From positions 1 to 64,000 of the forward strand of contig NZ_JBEWZI010000014.1 in the NCBI RefSeq assembly GCF_040566545.1: a DNA stretch of 64,000 nt. The letters run 5' to 3'. The stretch comes from Uliginosibacterium flavum. Lineage in GTDB: Bacteria; Pseudomonadota; Gammaproteobacteria; Burkholderiales; Rhodocyclaceae. Both the position numbers and the translations under genes were made by a program. This document shows positions 23,313-32,355 of the stretch, one piece after another (positions within the stretch are counted from its first letter, which is position 1; each line of letters begins with the position of its first letter). Below the pieces are notes generated by a model. The model did not search any database. It saw only the letters and a list, made by a program, of their open reading frames with translations, and was not told where the DNA came from.

Positions 23313-23960
23313 TCAGTCAACATCCAGATCGTCCGGCATGCTGACCAGACCATCCCGCATTGCCTGCTCGTGCTCCAGCCAGCCCGCAACCACCTTCTCC
23401 GCCTCATCCATGCCCTGCTTCTTCAGGCTGGAGAACAACTGCACCGTAATCTGATCGCCCCAGGCCTTCAGTTCCTTGCGCACCTTGGCCAAGGTCTGAA
23501 TGGCCGGGCCACGCGTCAATTTATCCGACTTGGTCAGCAACACATGGATCGGCCGCCCGGTTGGCGCAAACCAGTTCAGCATCTGCTGATCCAGCGGCGT
23601 CAGCGGATGACGTGAATCCATGATCAGGATCAGGCCGATCAGGCTCTCGCGCCGCGACAGGTATTCCTCAAGCAGGGCAACCCACTGCTTGCGCACAGAT
23701 TCGGGCACCTTGGCATAGCCATAGCCCGGCAAGTCGACCAGCGCCGCGCCATTGTTCATGCGAAAAATATTGATCAGCTGGGTGCGCCCCGGCGTCTTGC
23801 TGACAAAGGCCAGCCGCGTGTGGCCCACCAGCGTATTGATTGCGCTGGACTTGCCGGCGTTGGAGCGCCCGGCAAAAGCGATCTCGGCCCGATCAGGGGC
23901 AGGCAGATCTTGCGGACGGGCAATGGAAATTTCGAAACGGGCAGCACGGAACAGGGACAT
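23313..23960 (-). CDS. engB: ribosome biogenesis GTP-binding protein EngB/YsxC/YihA
   Basis: A 215-residue small GTPase needed for late assembly of the large ribosomal subunit. G1 is FAGRSNAGKSS, G3 is DLPGYGYAK and G4 is LLTKSDKL; the switch region SKTPGRTQLIN is typical of the family. The ATG at 23960 (MSLFRAARFEIS) follows GGTTTCCTCC and matches homologues; upstream in-frame codons would add 27 residues. It is divergent from cytochrome c4, an order shared with Pseudomonas. Confidence 0.94.
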   Translation of the reverse strand: MSLFRAARFEISIARPQDLPAPDRAEIAFAGRSNAGKSSAINTLVGHTRLAFVSKTPGRTQLINIFRMNNGAALVDLPGYGYAKVPESVRKQWVALLEEYLSRRESLIGLILIMDSRHPLTPLDQQMLNWFAPTGRPIHVLLTKSDKLTRGPAIQTLAKVRKELKAWGDQITVQLFSSLKKQGMDEAEKVVAGWLEHEQAMRDGLVSMPDDLDVD

Positions 23961-24056
23961 GGAGGAAACCAGAGACAAACGAAAGCGGGATTCCGCGCAA
24001 CGCGCGCGGCGGTATAGAATATCAGGATTCAAGAACGCCACGCCCCAGAGGTGACA

Positions 24057-24692
24057 ATGATCGCGCGCATTTCAATCCTGACCCTAGCCCTGACCATCCA
24101 GACCGCCTTCGCGCAAAGCGCGCCGGCACCCAAACCCGACCTCGCCAAGGCCAAACAGACCGCAGAAACAGTCTGTGCAGCGTGCCACGGAGCAGATGGC
24201 AACAGCCCTACCACTGCATTCCCGAAGCTTGCCGGCCAGCACGAAGCCTATCTCTACAAACAACTCAGCGAGTTCAAGAGCGTCGGCGGCAAACCCGCCC
24301 TGCGCGTGAACGCCCTGATGCAAGCCCAGGTTGCAGCCATGTCTGACGCCGACATGCGCGGTCTGGCGGCTTACTTCTCGCAGCAAAAACAGACGCAGGA
24401 AGTTGCCAAGAACAAACAAACCATCGAATTCGGCCAAAAACTCTGGCGTGCCGGTGACAAAGCCCAGGGCATCCCCGCCTGTGCCGGTTGCCACGGCCCA
24501 GCCGGCCTGGGCATCCCCGGCATGTACCCACGCCTGCAAGGCCAGCACGCCGACTACATCGAAGCCCAGCTCAAAGCCTTCCGTGCCAGCAAACGTGGCA
24601 ATGATCCAGCTGGCGTGATGCGCGGGCTGACCGTGCGGATGACCGATGCCGAAATGAAGGCGGTGTCGGATTACGCGGCGGGTCTGCGTTAA
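24057..24692 (+). CDS. dihaem cytochrome c4-type protein
   Basis: A 211-residue periplasmic electron carrier with a signal peptide (cleavage near AFAQS) and two cytochrome c domains, each with one haem-binding motif: CAACH at about residue 41 and CAGCH at about 143. Likely axial methionines are in the segments ending each domain (VNALMQAQVAAMSD and GVMRGLTVRMTD). The two-domain layout and about 20 kDa size match cytochrome c4, which passes electrons to terminal oxidases. GTG 24051 is an alternative start two codons upstream. An inverted-repeat terminator follows. Confidence 0.9.
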   Translation: MIARISILTLALTIQTAFAQSAPAPKPDLAKAKQTAETVCAACHGADGNSPTTAFPKLAGQHEAYLYKQLSEFKSVGGKPALRVNALMQAQVAAMSDADMRGLAAYFSQQKQTQEVAKNKQTIEFGQKLWRAGDKAQGIPACAGCHGPAGLGIPGMYPRLQGQHADYIEAQLKAFRASKRGNDPAGVMRGLTVRMTDAEMKAVSDYAAGLR

Positions 24693-24711
24693 ACCGGAAA
24701 CATTCCGAAAT

Positions 24712-24752
24712 ACAAACGACAAGGGCGCCAAATTGGCGCCCTTGTCGTTTGT
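24712..24752. terminator. bidirectional terminator between cytochrome c4 and pilE
   Basis: A perfect 18-base inverted repeat (ACAAACGACAAGGGCGCC on the left arm) with a five-base AAATT loop. It serves the two convergent genes. Confidence 0.9.
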
Positions 24753-24766
24753 GCCTCAGCAATTCA

Positions 24767-25207
24767 TCAGAAAGCCACTGTTGGGCTTGTACAACTCTTT
24801 TGCGTTGCAGTGAAAGTACCTGCGCTTGCCGCAGTACAGACCTTTCCGTCACAGCCACAGCGCGTTCCGACAGAGTTGATTCCGACCCAGAGCTTGAAGC
24901 GCTCCGTTTTCTCAACCACTGTCAGCGCGTAGTCCCGCTTGCTGTCAGCGCGCGCGTAAGTGTAGGTCAGCAAGTCCTGATAAGGCTTTCCCAGCGCATC
25001 CACATCCGCCTTGGCTTCGTATTCCGTCGCTTGGGACACCTTACGCTCCAGGATTGAGGCGATCTGCATCGCCCCTTCCTTGGCCTGACCGAAACGCGTT
25101 TTGCGAATACTGTCCTCATACGACGGATAGGCAATCGCTGCCAGGATGCCGATGATCGCAACCGTAATCATCAACTCGATCAGGGTAAAACCCGCCTGCT
25201 TCTTCAT
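24767..25207 (-). CDS. pilE: type IV pilin-like protein PilE
   Basis: A 146-residue prepilin with a short leader and the class III cleavage site: MKKQAG / FTLIELMITVAIIGILAAIA, glutamate at mature position 5. The C-terminal part contains two cysteine pairs (RCGCDGKVC and a final C), which fits a D-loop disulfide. Position at the end of the fimT-pilV-pilW-pilX-pilY1 operon identifies it as the minor pilin PilE rather than the major subunit. The ATG at 25207 overlaps the region just after the pilY1 stop. Processed by the PilD enzyme encoded at 36.3 kb. Confidence 0.9.
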   Translation of the reverse strand: MKKQAGFTLIELMITVAIIGILAAIAYPSYEDSIRKTRFGQAKEGAMQIASILERKVSQATEYEAKADVDALGKPYQDLLTYTYARADSKRDYALTVVEKTERFKLWVGINSVGTRCGCDGKVCTAASAGTFTATQKSCTSPTVAF

Positions 25208-25221
25208 CGAAATCATCCTCA

Positions 25222-28098
25222 TCAGAAGAAGTTGGTCAGCTCGCGCCAGTTCAGGCGTTGCTTGATCTGGCCCGCGCCCGGCGCCAGCAGGCCCGTATCC
25301 TTCGACGAACCTGTCAGAACACCGGTTTTGCCGTTAAAAATCGTTCCCGAGCCACCTACCGCCTGACCGTCCCCGATCAGATTCATCAGGTTGTCAGCAA
25401 TATTTTCCGTAACCTTGAAGGTCGACCCTGCCGGCGCGGCAGCGCCCGTCAGCAAATCCAGCGGCCCGAATGCATAGCCCTTGGTTTCCGTCGTACAAGA
25501 GTCGATCACCTTGGTCTTCGTCACGTACATGATCACTTTGCCATTAACGATATCCGGCGCCGCCGTAATCTTTGTCGTATAGCCCGCACCCGTTACAATT
25601 TTCGGCACATTCTCACCGGACGACTCAGCATCACCACTGGCGCTCAAGCCCGTCCACCACACTGGCGCTGTCCAAGTACCGCCCACGTATTTCAATACGG
25701 TCAGGCGCCGCGCGGTTTGCGCCGTCAGCACGACCCCAGAACCGTTACCCGAGGCAACGGGCGCGCCATTCACATTCAGAATCGCATCAGTAGCCAGCAG
25801 ATCCTTGTCGCCCGGTGATGCAACCAATTGCCCGGTCGTATCGCTGCGCTCAACCCGGCCGGAACTGGTGCCAAAGTAGATCGCGTCGTCCGTCACATAC
25901 AGCAAGTTGCTCGACACCTTGACCACCGGTGCGGCCGCGGCCGGCAAAACAGCGAGCCCACCGCTGGCGGTCTTGAATTTAACGGCAGTCGGCACTGAAG
26001 CGTCTTTGCCATCCAGACGGCGCACCATCAACTCCACTCCTGCAGTTGAATCCCCGTACACATAGGCTACCTTGAGCGGATCACCACCTGAATCGGCGGC
26101 TGCGGGGGTGGGTGCGGCGCCACCGGATGGCCCACCTGCAATTCCTTGCCAGTTAGCCGACATGGCCTTCACACCAGCTGCATCCCCAGCCAGTGAGGCC
26201 GAACCTGGTGAAAACTTGCCCACAGAATCATCCAGCCATGACACGCCCTGCAGCACATCACCATCAGCACTGACCTTGATGGAAAAGTGCACTTGCCCGC
26301 CCATTGCCGTACCGACAACATAGGTTTCGGTAACGTAATTATCCGAAGAGTCTTTCACTGTCTGGGTAATCGCCGCGATCTGCCCCCACGGATGTTTCAA
26401 AGCCAGATCGGCGTACTTGGCGGTATGCGGCAGCAACTGACGCGGGATCCAGCCCCAGTTCAGGGCGCCGCCACCATCAGCCAACTCGCCCGCCTTCACC
26501 GAATAAAGAATGCCGTCATCGGTCGCAAACAGGACGGACTTGCCAACGATGATCGGATTCGTCCGCCAGGGCGTCCCCAGCAGCGCCGTCTTGTCGCGTC
26601 CGCCCAGCTTGGCCGCGTAAGCCGCATTGGTCGGATCGAGAATCTGCGCCGCCGAACTGGTCAGCGTCTCGACACCAACGGTCCCCGTGAATGCCGCGGC
26701 GGCAGTTGTACTCAGAAGCTCGAAATCCGAGGCTGTGCCCCCAAAACTGCCGGCCACCTGGGTCCGGATTTTTTCATTACGGTTTGTAACGTTTTGCCGA
26801 TCCGCCGCATCCCAAAGTGGAGCAGTTTCCTGGGTGCTATCGCTCTTGAGTTTGAAGGCCTTCAGATGCCCAGAAGTGCCGAGGGAACCATCCGCCTGAT
26901 AGTCGGCCTGCATGGTGCGATAAATGATTGATCCAGTCTGGCTGATTTTTTCAACAGCGGGCGGCGAGAGTGAATACGCGGACATATCCGTGGATCCACC
27001 GGCCTTGGATTTAAAATAAAACTGGGTTTTATTATTGGCCTGCATGCCGATATCGCCAGCCGCGGTAATCGAGCCCACCAAGGTAAATGGCCCGGTCCCA
27101 AGATACGCACCTGCGTGCTGGACGTATATATTTGCTGCAATTGAGATGCCAGCCTGAGCGTCCAATGCTCCATTCAGCACATTAATTTCTAGATTATTGG
27201 AATTTTGTTCGCCCATTGCCCGCGGCGCTTGTGCCTGACCACAGTCAACTCCACTTGCAGGCGCGTAATTTATACAAGTAGGCCCTGCTTTAAGCTGTAC
27301 ACCCTTTATGGACGACGATGGGATGTTTCCAAGAAAATTCAGAACAACCGGATCATCTGAGCTTGCCAGCGGATCTGTAATGATGGGACAGCCTGCGCTA
27401 TGACTAAATTCATCAATATAATTCTGCCCCTTTGCAAAGACGACACCGCCAGAAGATGTGCAGTACAAAGTCTTGATTTTTACTGGGCCCGAAAAAATAA
27501 TTTTGGTTTTCGCATTAACAGAGATCTCGCCATAATCTCCACCAGGCATCGTAACCACATAGCTGGAGCCCGCTGTGGCAAGCGAACCCTGCCCACCCGA
27601 ACCAGGCAACTTTAGCGCGGCATTAAGATTAGCGTCCGATGCTGGAATATTAAGATTCTGCACATTCGTCGTATTCAACTGCCCATCGGTCGACAGCCTT
27701 ACATAAAAACTAGACGAGCTCGCCAGAAACGGAATCTCTGGTCGCACAGCAGCTGGAGAACCATCGGCTTTTACAGCAACGCCAGTATCCCCACTAACAT
27801 CCGTATTGATGGACTTGCACTCCTCGTCGGAGTTAACCGTTGTCGTATCAATCAGGGCCTGTAAAAGACGGCCTTTATTCGCCGACACCGTCGGAGAGTT
27901 ATATAAAATAATTTTATTCGTACAGCTATTATTACCGCCAGAACCGCTAAAATCAATCTTATGATCGCCGATTACCGACAGTGCTGCATCCGGCGCCGTG
28001 CCGCAAGTCGCCGCAGCCAAGGCCGCCGAACTGGCAAACAAGTACAAACCCACCATACCTGCCGCGCCAAGCCTTCTAATCTGTGCATGCATCATCAT
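25222..28098 (-). CDS. pilY1: PilY1-like pilus tip/biogenesis protein with unusual N-terminus
   Basis: A 958-residue exported protein with a signal peptide (cleavage near ALAAA). The C-terminal half (about 480-950) has PilY1 beta-propeller features: GRDKTALLGTPWRTNPIIV, FATDDGILYSVKAGE, WIPRQLLP, and the conserved end QRLNWRELTNFF. The N-terminal 450 residues lack a von Willebrand domain with MIDAS motif. Instead they are glycine/serine/asparagine-rich and contain SYVVTMPGGDYGEISVNAK and LVGSITAAGDIGMQANNKT, resembling the polymer-forming segment of MshQ-like proteins. The operon order pilX-pilY1-pilE supports the role. N-terminal codon use is more AT-rich, hinting at domain exchange. Confidence 0.85.
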   Translation of the reverse strand: MMMHAQIRRLGAAGMVGLYLFASSAALAAATCGTAPDAALSVIGDHKIDFSGSGGNNSCTNKIILYNSPTVSANKGRLLQALIDTTTVNSDEECKSINTDVSGDTGVAVKADGSPAAVRPEIPFLASSSSFYVRLSTDGQLNTTNVQNLNIPASDANLNAALKLPGSGGQGSLATAGSSYVVTMPGGDYGEISVNAKTKIIFSGPVKIKTLYCTSSGGVVFAKGQNYIDEFSHSAGCPIITDPLASSDDPVVLNFLGNIPSSSIKGVQLKAGPTCINYAPASGVDCGQAQAPRAMGEQNSNNLEINVLNGALDAQAGISIAANIYVQHAGAYLGTGPFTLVGSITAAGDIGMQANNKTQFYFKSKAGGSTDMSAYSLSPPAVEKISQTGSIIYRTMQADYQADGSLGTSGHLKAFKLKSDSTQETAPLWDAADRQNVTNRNEKIRTQVAGSFGGTASDFELLSTTAAAAFTGTVGVETLTSSAAQILDPTNAAYAAKLGGRDKTALLGTPWRTNPIIVGKSVLFATDDGILYSVKAGELADGGGALNWGWIPRQLLPHTAKYADLALKHPWGQIAAITQTVKDSSDNYVTETYVVGTAMGGQVHFSIKVSADGDVLQGVSWLDDSVGKFSPGSASLAGDAAGVKAMSANWQGIAGGPSGGAAPTPAAADSGGDPLKVAYVYGDSTAGVELMVRRLDGKDASVPTAVKFKTASGGLAVLPAAAAPVVKVSSNLLYVTDDAIYFGTSSGRVERSDTTGQLVASPGDKDLLATDAILNVNGAPVASGNGSGVVLTAQTARRLTVLKYVGGTWTAPVWWTGLSASGDAESSGENVPKIVTGAGYTTKITAAPDIVNGKVIMYVTKTKVIDSCTTETKGYAFGPLDLLTGAAAPAGSTFKVTENIADNLMNLIGDGQAVGGSGTIFNGKTGVLTGSSKDTGLLAPGAGQIKQRLNWRELTNFF

Positions 28099-28115
28099 TG
28101 CGCTCCCGGTATTAC

Positions 28116-28646
28116 TCAGAATTCTTTTGAAGTTGACAGCACCACATAGGTGCCTTGCTTGATGCCGCCGGCTTTGGCGTAAATCGTGAAGCGCGGCCGC
28201 ACAGAAGTCTTGTTCACATTGCCATTACTCGCCTGAAACGCCTGATCAAGCTGAGGGGCCGTCCCCTCATAAACCACCATGTAATACAGTTCGGTCACCC
28301 GGTCAGCCGCCGTCGCCTTGATCGATTTACTCACGTCCCAGTCAGAATTCATCTCGGGCACGACATCTTCATGGCGCACGAAATAACCCGTACCTTTGTT
28401 TTTGACAGCAAGGCGCACGTCCTCAACCGCAGCAACAAGCTTCACTGCAGCCTCAGCCTCCTTGAGCACACCTTCAGCCGCAAACATGGCGCGCTGACGA
28501 TCGCTCCAGCCCGCTGCTCCGCGCGCCTCGGTGGTGGCAAGGAAAAACCCGCCAGCCGCCAACAGTGAAACCATGATCAGCATGATCAGCGCAACAACCA
28601 GCGCTGCGCCGCGTTGCTTTTGGGAAGAAAAAAACGCTTTCATCAT
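28116..28646 (-). CDS. pilX: type IV pilus assembly protein PilX
   Basis: A 176-residue minor pilin-like protein with an N-terminal helix QRGAALVVALIMLIMVSLLA. It has the PilX_N character, in which the glutamate-5 motif is replaced and the prepilin site is atypical (QKQRG/AAL). The middle part, REARGAAGWSDRQRAMFAAEG-like in pieces, is the conserved PilX segment. ATG 28646 is chosen; a GTG two codons earlier overlaps the pilW stop. The gene lies between pilW and pilY1. Confidence 0.85.
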   Translation of the reverse strand: MMKAFFSSQKQRGAALVVALIMLIMVSLLAAGGFFLATTEARGAAGWSDRQRAMFAAEGVLKEAEAAVKLVAAVEDVRLAVKNKGTGYFVRHEDVVPEMNSDWDVSKSIKATAADRVTELYYMVVYEGTAPQLDQAFQASNGNVNKTSVRPRFTIYAKAGGIKQGTYVVLSTSKEF

Positions 28647-28648
28647 AT

Positions 28649-29695
28649 TCACTGATTCCGTACAGCAACATTCATCTGCAAAGGCAGATAAAGATATTTA
28701 TCAGTCGGCACGGTCACCCCGGCAAACTCGGTAACGGAGACCTTGCCGCCTGCATCAGCGGTTTTTTCAGACTGCACCAGCATCTGAAGACTGACCGAAC
28801 GAACCTTGGGCCAGTCAGTCAAGCCAACATCACTGGCCTTGTTATCAAGATCATCCGCAATCGCGTCGTCATTGGTATCAAGATCGTAGGTGAGCTGCAT
28901 CGCGTAGATGCGCGCGGACACCAAGGCTGGCGCACCATCTCTGGCACTCAAGCGATACAAACCTTTTTGATTATTCACCGTGCCGATAAACCACCACACG
29001 GAATCGAGCCGCCCCACAGAGGAATCCTTGCGGAATTTGGCTCCGATATTGCCATCCTGATTACCCTGCCCCCAGACGCCCGACAAGGCACCACCGGCAT
29101 GCTTCAGGTTGACCTTGTCGGCAGAACCCGCAAGCACATCTGTGACCTGGAATTTGGCCCAGTTAACACAATCGGTCACCACAGCAATGTCATGTGCCTT
29201 AAAAGGCTCCAACGGTGTTTTAACGACCACGTCGACCGTTCCGTCAGCCATATCGTCAGAGGTGCGCGTCAAGGTGCCGTTGATGCCGGTCACCACCAGC
29301 ACGCCAGAATTGGCATCGGGATTAGCTGCGCGCACCACATCCAGCCCGTAGGGAGCATCTGCGGCTCCTGCAGCAGGCAAGGTAGTGCCATTCAGGTAGG
29401 CCTTGATGCCGCCTTTGGTTACATCAAAAACCATCTGATTCAAACGGCCATCAATGGGATTGGCTACGGGCCAGCAACCGAAATCGCCGGCAGCCCGAAT
29501 ATCGCGAGCCATGCCATCCATGGCGATACGCCCCTCCGCCTGAACATCCGACATCTGCCCGGACATACGGTTAGTAACACGCTGAGTTACAAACAATGCC
29601 AGAGAACCACCCACGACGATCAGCCCCAGCACTAGGGCGATCATGAGCTCGACGAGCGTAAAGCCGCCATTGCGGCGACGAAGATCAGTTGTCAT
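28649..29695 (-). CDS. pilW: type IV pilus assembly protein PilW
   Basis: A 348-residue minor pilin with prepilin cleavage site NGG/FTLVELMIALVLGLIVV at residues 10-11. The family feature AEGRIAMDGMARDIRAAGDFGCW is visible in parts. The large C-terminal domain is that of PilW family proteins, which are much longer than other minor pilins. Its start overlaps the pilV end by 11 bases, and its stop abuts pilX. Confidence 0.9.
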   Translation of the reverse strand: MTTDLRRRNGGFTLVELMIALVLGLIVVGGSLALFVTQRVTNRMSGQMSDVQAEGRIAMDGMARDIRAAGDFGCWPVANPIDGRLNQMVFDVTKGGIKAYLNGTTLPAAGAADAPYGLDVVRAANPDANSGVLVVTGINGTLTRTSDDMADGTVDVVVKTPLEPFKAHDIAVVTDCVNWAKFQVTDVLAGSADKVNLKHAGGALSGVWGQGNQDGNIGAKFRKDSSVGRLDSVWWFIGTVNNQKGLYRLSARDGAPALVSARIYAMQLTYDLDTNDDAIADDLDNKASDVGLTDWPKVRSVSLQMLVQSEKTADAGGKVSVTEFAGVTVPTDKYLYLPLQMNVAVRNQ

Positions 29696-30119
29696 ACATG
29701 TCGTACCGGGCAGTAACTTTGTCCCGCCCTGGAGGCGTCCATGAGATCAATACCGAGCAGGCCTTGTTAACACAGCCAACGGCGGCCTTGCCGTCCGGCA
29801 AATCACGTTGAAGCGCAGCTAACCACTCTCTGGCACGCCCCTCAGAAAGGCTGTTTGCGACAGTGCCTTCGACAATGCCGGTCCAGGTCGTCTTGTCGTT
29901 AAACCGATCAAAGGCCAGCGCATCCATTGCGTCGTGCGCAAAGGTAGAGGCCAACACCGTATAACGCGAGTCCGAATTCAGGCGCACGCCTTCGACCTGC
30001 AGCTTCAGGGCGCCCAGCAAACCCAGAGACAACACCAACACCGCAATCAACACCTCAATCAGGGTGGAGCCGCGCTGCGCTGCAAGGGCTTTAGATGACT
30101 TTGACTGTTCCGCCAACAT
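29685..30119 (-). CDS. pilV: type IV pilus modification/minor pilin PilV
   Basis: A 144-residue minor pilin with RGSTLIEVLIAVLVLSLGLLGALKLQ near the N-terminus (shown in parts), the typical PilV start with glutamate at mature position 5. The remaining domain has a cysteine pair in GCVNKACSVLI. Its start ATG overlaps the fimT end by 29 bases. Confidence 0.88.
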   Translation of the reverse strand: MLAEQSKSSKALAAQRGSTLIEVLIAVLVLSLGLLGALKLQVEGVRLNSDSRYTVLASTFAHDAMDALAFDRFNDKTTWTGIVEGTVANSLSEGRAREWLAALQRDLPDGKAAVGCVNKACSVLISWTPPGRDKVTARYDMYDN

Positions 30120-30591
30120 TGATTGTTACCGTCCTGGTTATATCGCCCGATTTGAAGGTATAGCTCAGCGCCTCGGCATTGTTCGCAACGCCATTAGGTA
30201 GAAAAACGATGGTCTTCCCCGCGTCACCCGAAAAACTGGCGCCTTCATACTTCGAGCCAAAATCAGCTTTCGTCAGACACCCCAGCACCGTTGCACCCTG
30301 AGTAATTGCCCAAGCGGCGGCATCGCCACAGTCCGTGACAGGGCCGTTGATTGAAAGGGTCGTACGGCGCCCAGTCTGCGAGGCAATCGCCCGAGCATTA
30401 GCCACCGTGCGCGCTAGGCCCTCTGAAGCCATCATGGCCCGACCGGCACGGACCTGGCCCGTAAAACTGGGTACAGCAATCGCCAGCAAAACGGCCAGCA
30501 CTGCCACGGCGATCATCAACTCAACCAAGGTAAAGCCATGTTCACGCCTACCCACCTGAAAGGAGGACCTATTTTTACGGGTTTGAAGCAC
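30091..30591 (-). CDS. fimT: GspH/FimT-type minor pseudopilin
   Basis: A protein of about 166 residues with the prepilin site REHG/FTLVELMIAVAVLAVLLA and the GspH-domain segment VRAGRAMMASEGLARTVANA. It is the first gene of the minor-pilin operon. The start is uncertain: a GTG at 30591 has GGGGGTGG six bases upstream and gives a 27-residue leader. A nearer GTG would give a leader of conventional length (about 8 residues) but lacks a good ribosome binding site. The order fimT-pilV-pilW-pilX-pilY1-pilE is the standard priming-complex operon. Confidence 0.82.
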   Translation of the reverse strand: MLQTRKNRSSFQVGRREHGFTLVELMIAVAVLAVLLAIAVPSFTGQVRAGRAMMASEGLARTVANARAIASQTGRRTTLSINGPVTDCGDAAAWAITQGATVLGCLTKADFGSKYEGASFSGDAGKTIVFLPNGVANNAEALSYTFKSGDITRTVTINVGGTVKVI

Positions 30592-30621
30592 GATCAACCA
30601 CCCCCACGAAAACACCGACAA

Positions 30622-30920
30622 ATCAGCCAGACAGACGCCACCAACAGATCAGGGTATACATCTAAGCATCTTCCTCTACGGGAGTCATCATGCAATAACC
30701 CAATCCATGCCGCAAGGGTAATTCTGACAAAGAATATGGCATGAAAGACAAACGGCTCCCTGCAAGCAACGACCGAAGGCTCTCGTTTGTTCAAATTTTC
30801 AACAAATCGCTCAGCAAACACCAAGCTCCGTAACGCCTTGCCTTTTGGCGTCACAAAACCTCTAGAAATGAAAATCCGCCGAGACCTGCCCAAACGGGCA
30901 ATCGACGAATGGCGCGTGCC
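30622..30920. other. intergenic region between ffh and the minor-pilin operon
   Basis: This gap must hold the promoter for fimT-pilE on the minus strand. A TGGATTGGGTTATTGCA sequence near 30700 resembles a sigma-54 site, but its GG and GC are 13 rather than 12 bases apart, so it is not accepted. No gene or RNA was found. Confidence 0.4.
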
Positions 30921-32282
30921 TTACATCCCCGGCAGCATTCCTTTGAGCCCCCCCATGCCGCGCATGAGCTTGCCCATTCCACCCTTGGAAAACTGTTTCA
31001 TCATTTTTTGCATCTGCTCGAACTGATTGAGCAGGCGATTGACTTCCTGCACCTGCACACCGGCACCAGTTGCTATCCGGCGTTTGCGACTAGCTTTGAT
31101 CAGATCAGGATGGGCGCGCTCAAACGGCGTCATGGAGTTGATGATGCCCTCTACCCGACCCATGGCTTTTTCTTGTGCGCCACCTTGCATCTGCTGAGCG
31201 GCTTGGGCGAATTGCGCTGGCATTTTGTCCATCAGACTTGAAAGCCCCCCCATCTTGCGCATCTGGCCGATCTGCTCCTTGAAATCATTCAGATCAAAGC
31301 CTTTGCCCTTTTTGAGCTTGTTGGCCAGATCCATCGCCGATTTCTCGTCAACCGCGGAGCGAGCCTCTTCGACCAGAGACAAGATGTCGCCCATACCGAG
31401 AATCCGGCTGGCCATGCGATCCGGATGAAACTCATCCAGACCACTGAGTTTTTCACCCACACCGGTAAACTTGATCGGAGCGCCTGTGACATGGCGTACC
31501 GATAGAGCTGCACCACCGCGCGAATCGCCGTCGAGCTTGGTCAGCACAACACCCGTAAGCGGCAGCGCCTCATTAAAAGCTCTGGCAGTATTGACGGCGT
31601 CTTGCCCGGCCATGGCGTCGACGATGAAGAGGGTTTCGATCGGCTTGATCGCAGCGTGCAGTTGCTGGATCTCCAGCATCATCTGCTCGTCAATCGTCAA
31701 ACGGCCTGCAGTATCGACCAGCAGCACATCAAGGTAATGGCGCTTGGCAAAATCAATGGCTGCCAAAGCAATATCGACGGGCTTCTGCGAGATTTCCGAG
31801 GGAAAAAACTCGGCTCCAGCCTGCCCTGCAACAGTTTGTAACTGGGCAATCGCCGCTGGACGATAGACGTCACAGGAAACAACCAGCACTTTTTTGCGCT
31901 GCTTTTCCTTCAGATATTTGGCCAATTTGCCAACGGTGGTCGTCTTGCCGGCGCCTTGCAGACCGGCCATCAGAATTACCGCAGGCGGCTGCGTTGCGAG
32001 ATTGAGCGCTGACTGCGACCCGCCCATGATTTCGGTGAGCTGCTGTTGCACGACACCAACCAATGCTTGACCCGGCGAGAGCGAAGCAATCACCTCTTGA
32101 CCCAGAGCTTTTTCCTTGATCCGGGCAATCAGATCCTTGACAACAGGCAGAGCCACGTCTGCCTCAAGCAAGGCCATGCGCACTTCGCGCAGCATCTCGG
32201 CAATATTCTCTTCGGTCAGTCGTGCCTGTCCGCGCAAAGTCTTGACAACATGCGCAAGGCGATTTGTAAGGTTATCCAGCAT
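30921..32282 (-). CDS. ffh: signal recognition particle protein Ffh
   Basis: A 453-residue SRP GTPase that binds 4.5S RNA and nascent inner-membrane proteins. The N domain is followed by a G domain with MAGLQGAGKTTTVGKLAKYL, DVYRPAAIAQL, DTAGRL and TKLDGDSRGG. The methionine-rich M domain starts at about residue 300, with the RNA-binding helix SRKRRIATGAGVQVQEVNRL in parts and a glycine/methionine tail. Start MLDNLTNRL at 32282 agrees with homologues. Divergent from the CcsA-like gene, 73 bases apart. Confidence 0.95.
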   Translation of the reverse strand: MLDNLTNRLAHVVKTLRGQARLTEENIAEMLREVRMALLEADVALPVVKDLIARIKEKALGQEVIASLSPGQALVGVVQQQLTEIMGGSQSALNLATQPPAVILMAGLQGAGKTTTVGKLAKYLKEKQRKKVLVVSCDVYRPAAIAQLQTVAGQAGAEFFPSEISQKPVDIALAAIDFAKRHYLDVLLVDTAGRLTIDEQMMLEIQQLHAAIKPIETLFIVDAMAGQDAVNTARAFNEALPLTGVVLTKLDGDSRGGAALSVRHVTGAPIKFTGVGEKLSGLDEFHPDRMASRILGMGDILSLVEEARSAVDEKSAMDLANKLKKGKGFDLNDFKEQIGQMRKMGGLSSLMDKMPAQFAQAAQQMQGGAQEKAMGRVEGIINSMTPFERAHPDLIKASRKRRIATGAGVQVQEVNRLLNQFEQMQKMMKQFSKGGMGKLMRGMGGLKGMLPGM

Positions 32283-32355
32283 GAGGAGGCGATCCGGCAA
32301 ATGATCAGGAGAGGCAAGTATTCCGCCTGCACCCGATGGGCGTTAAACTGAGGGA

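Noticed and set aside
30690..30712. Sigma-54 promoter for the minor-pilin operon
   Set aside because: The GG and GC elements are 13 bases apart instead of 12, and the -24 region lacks CAC.
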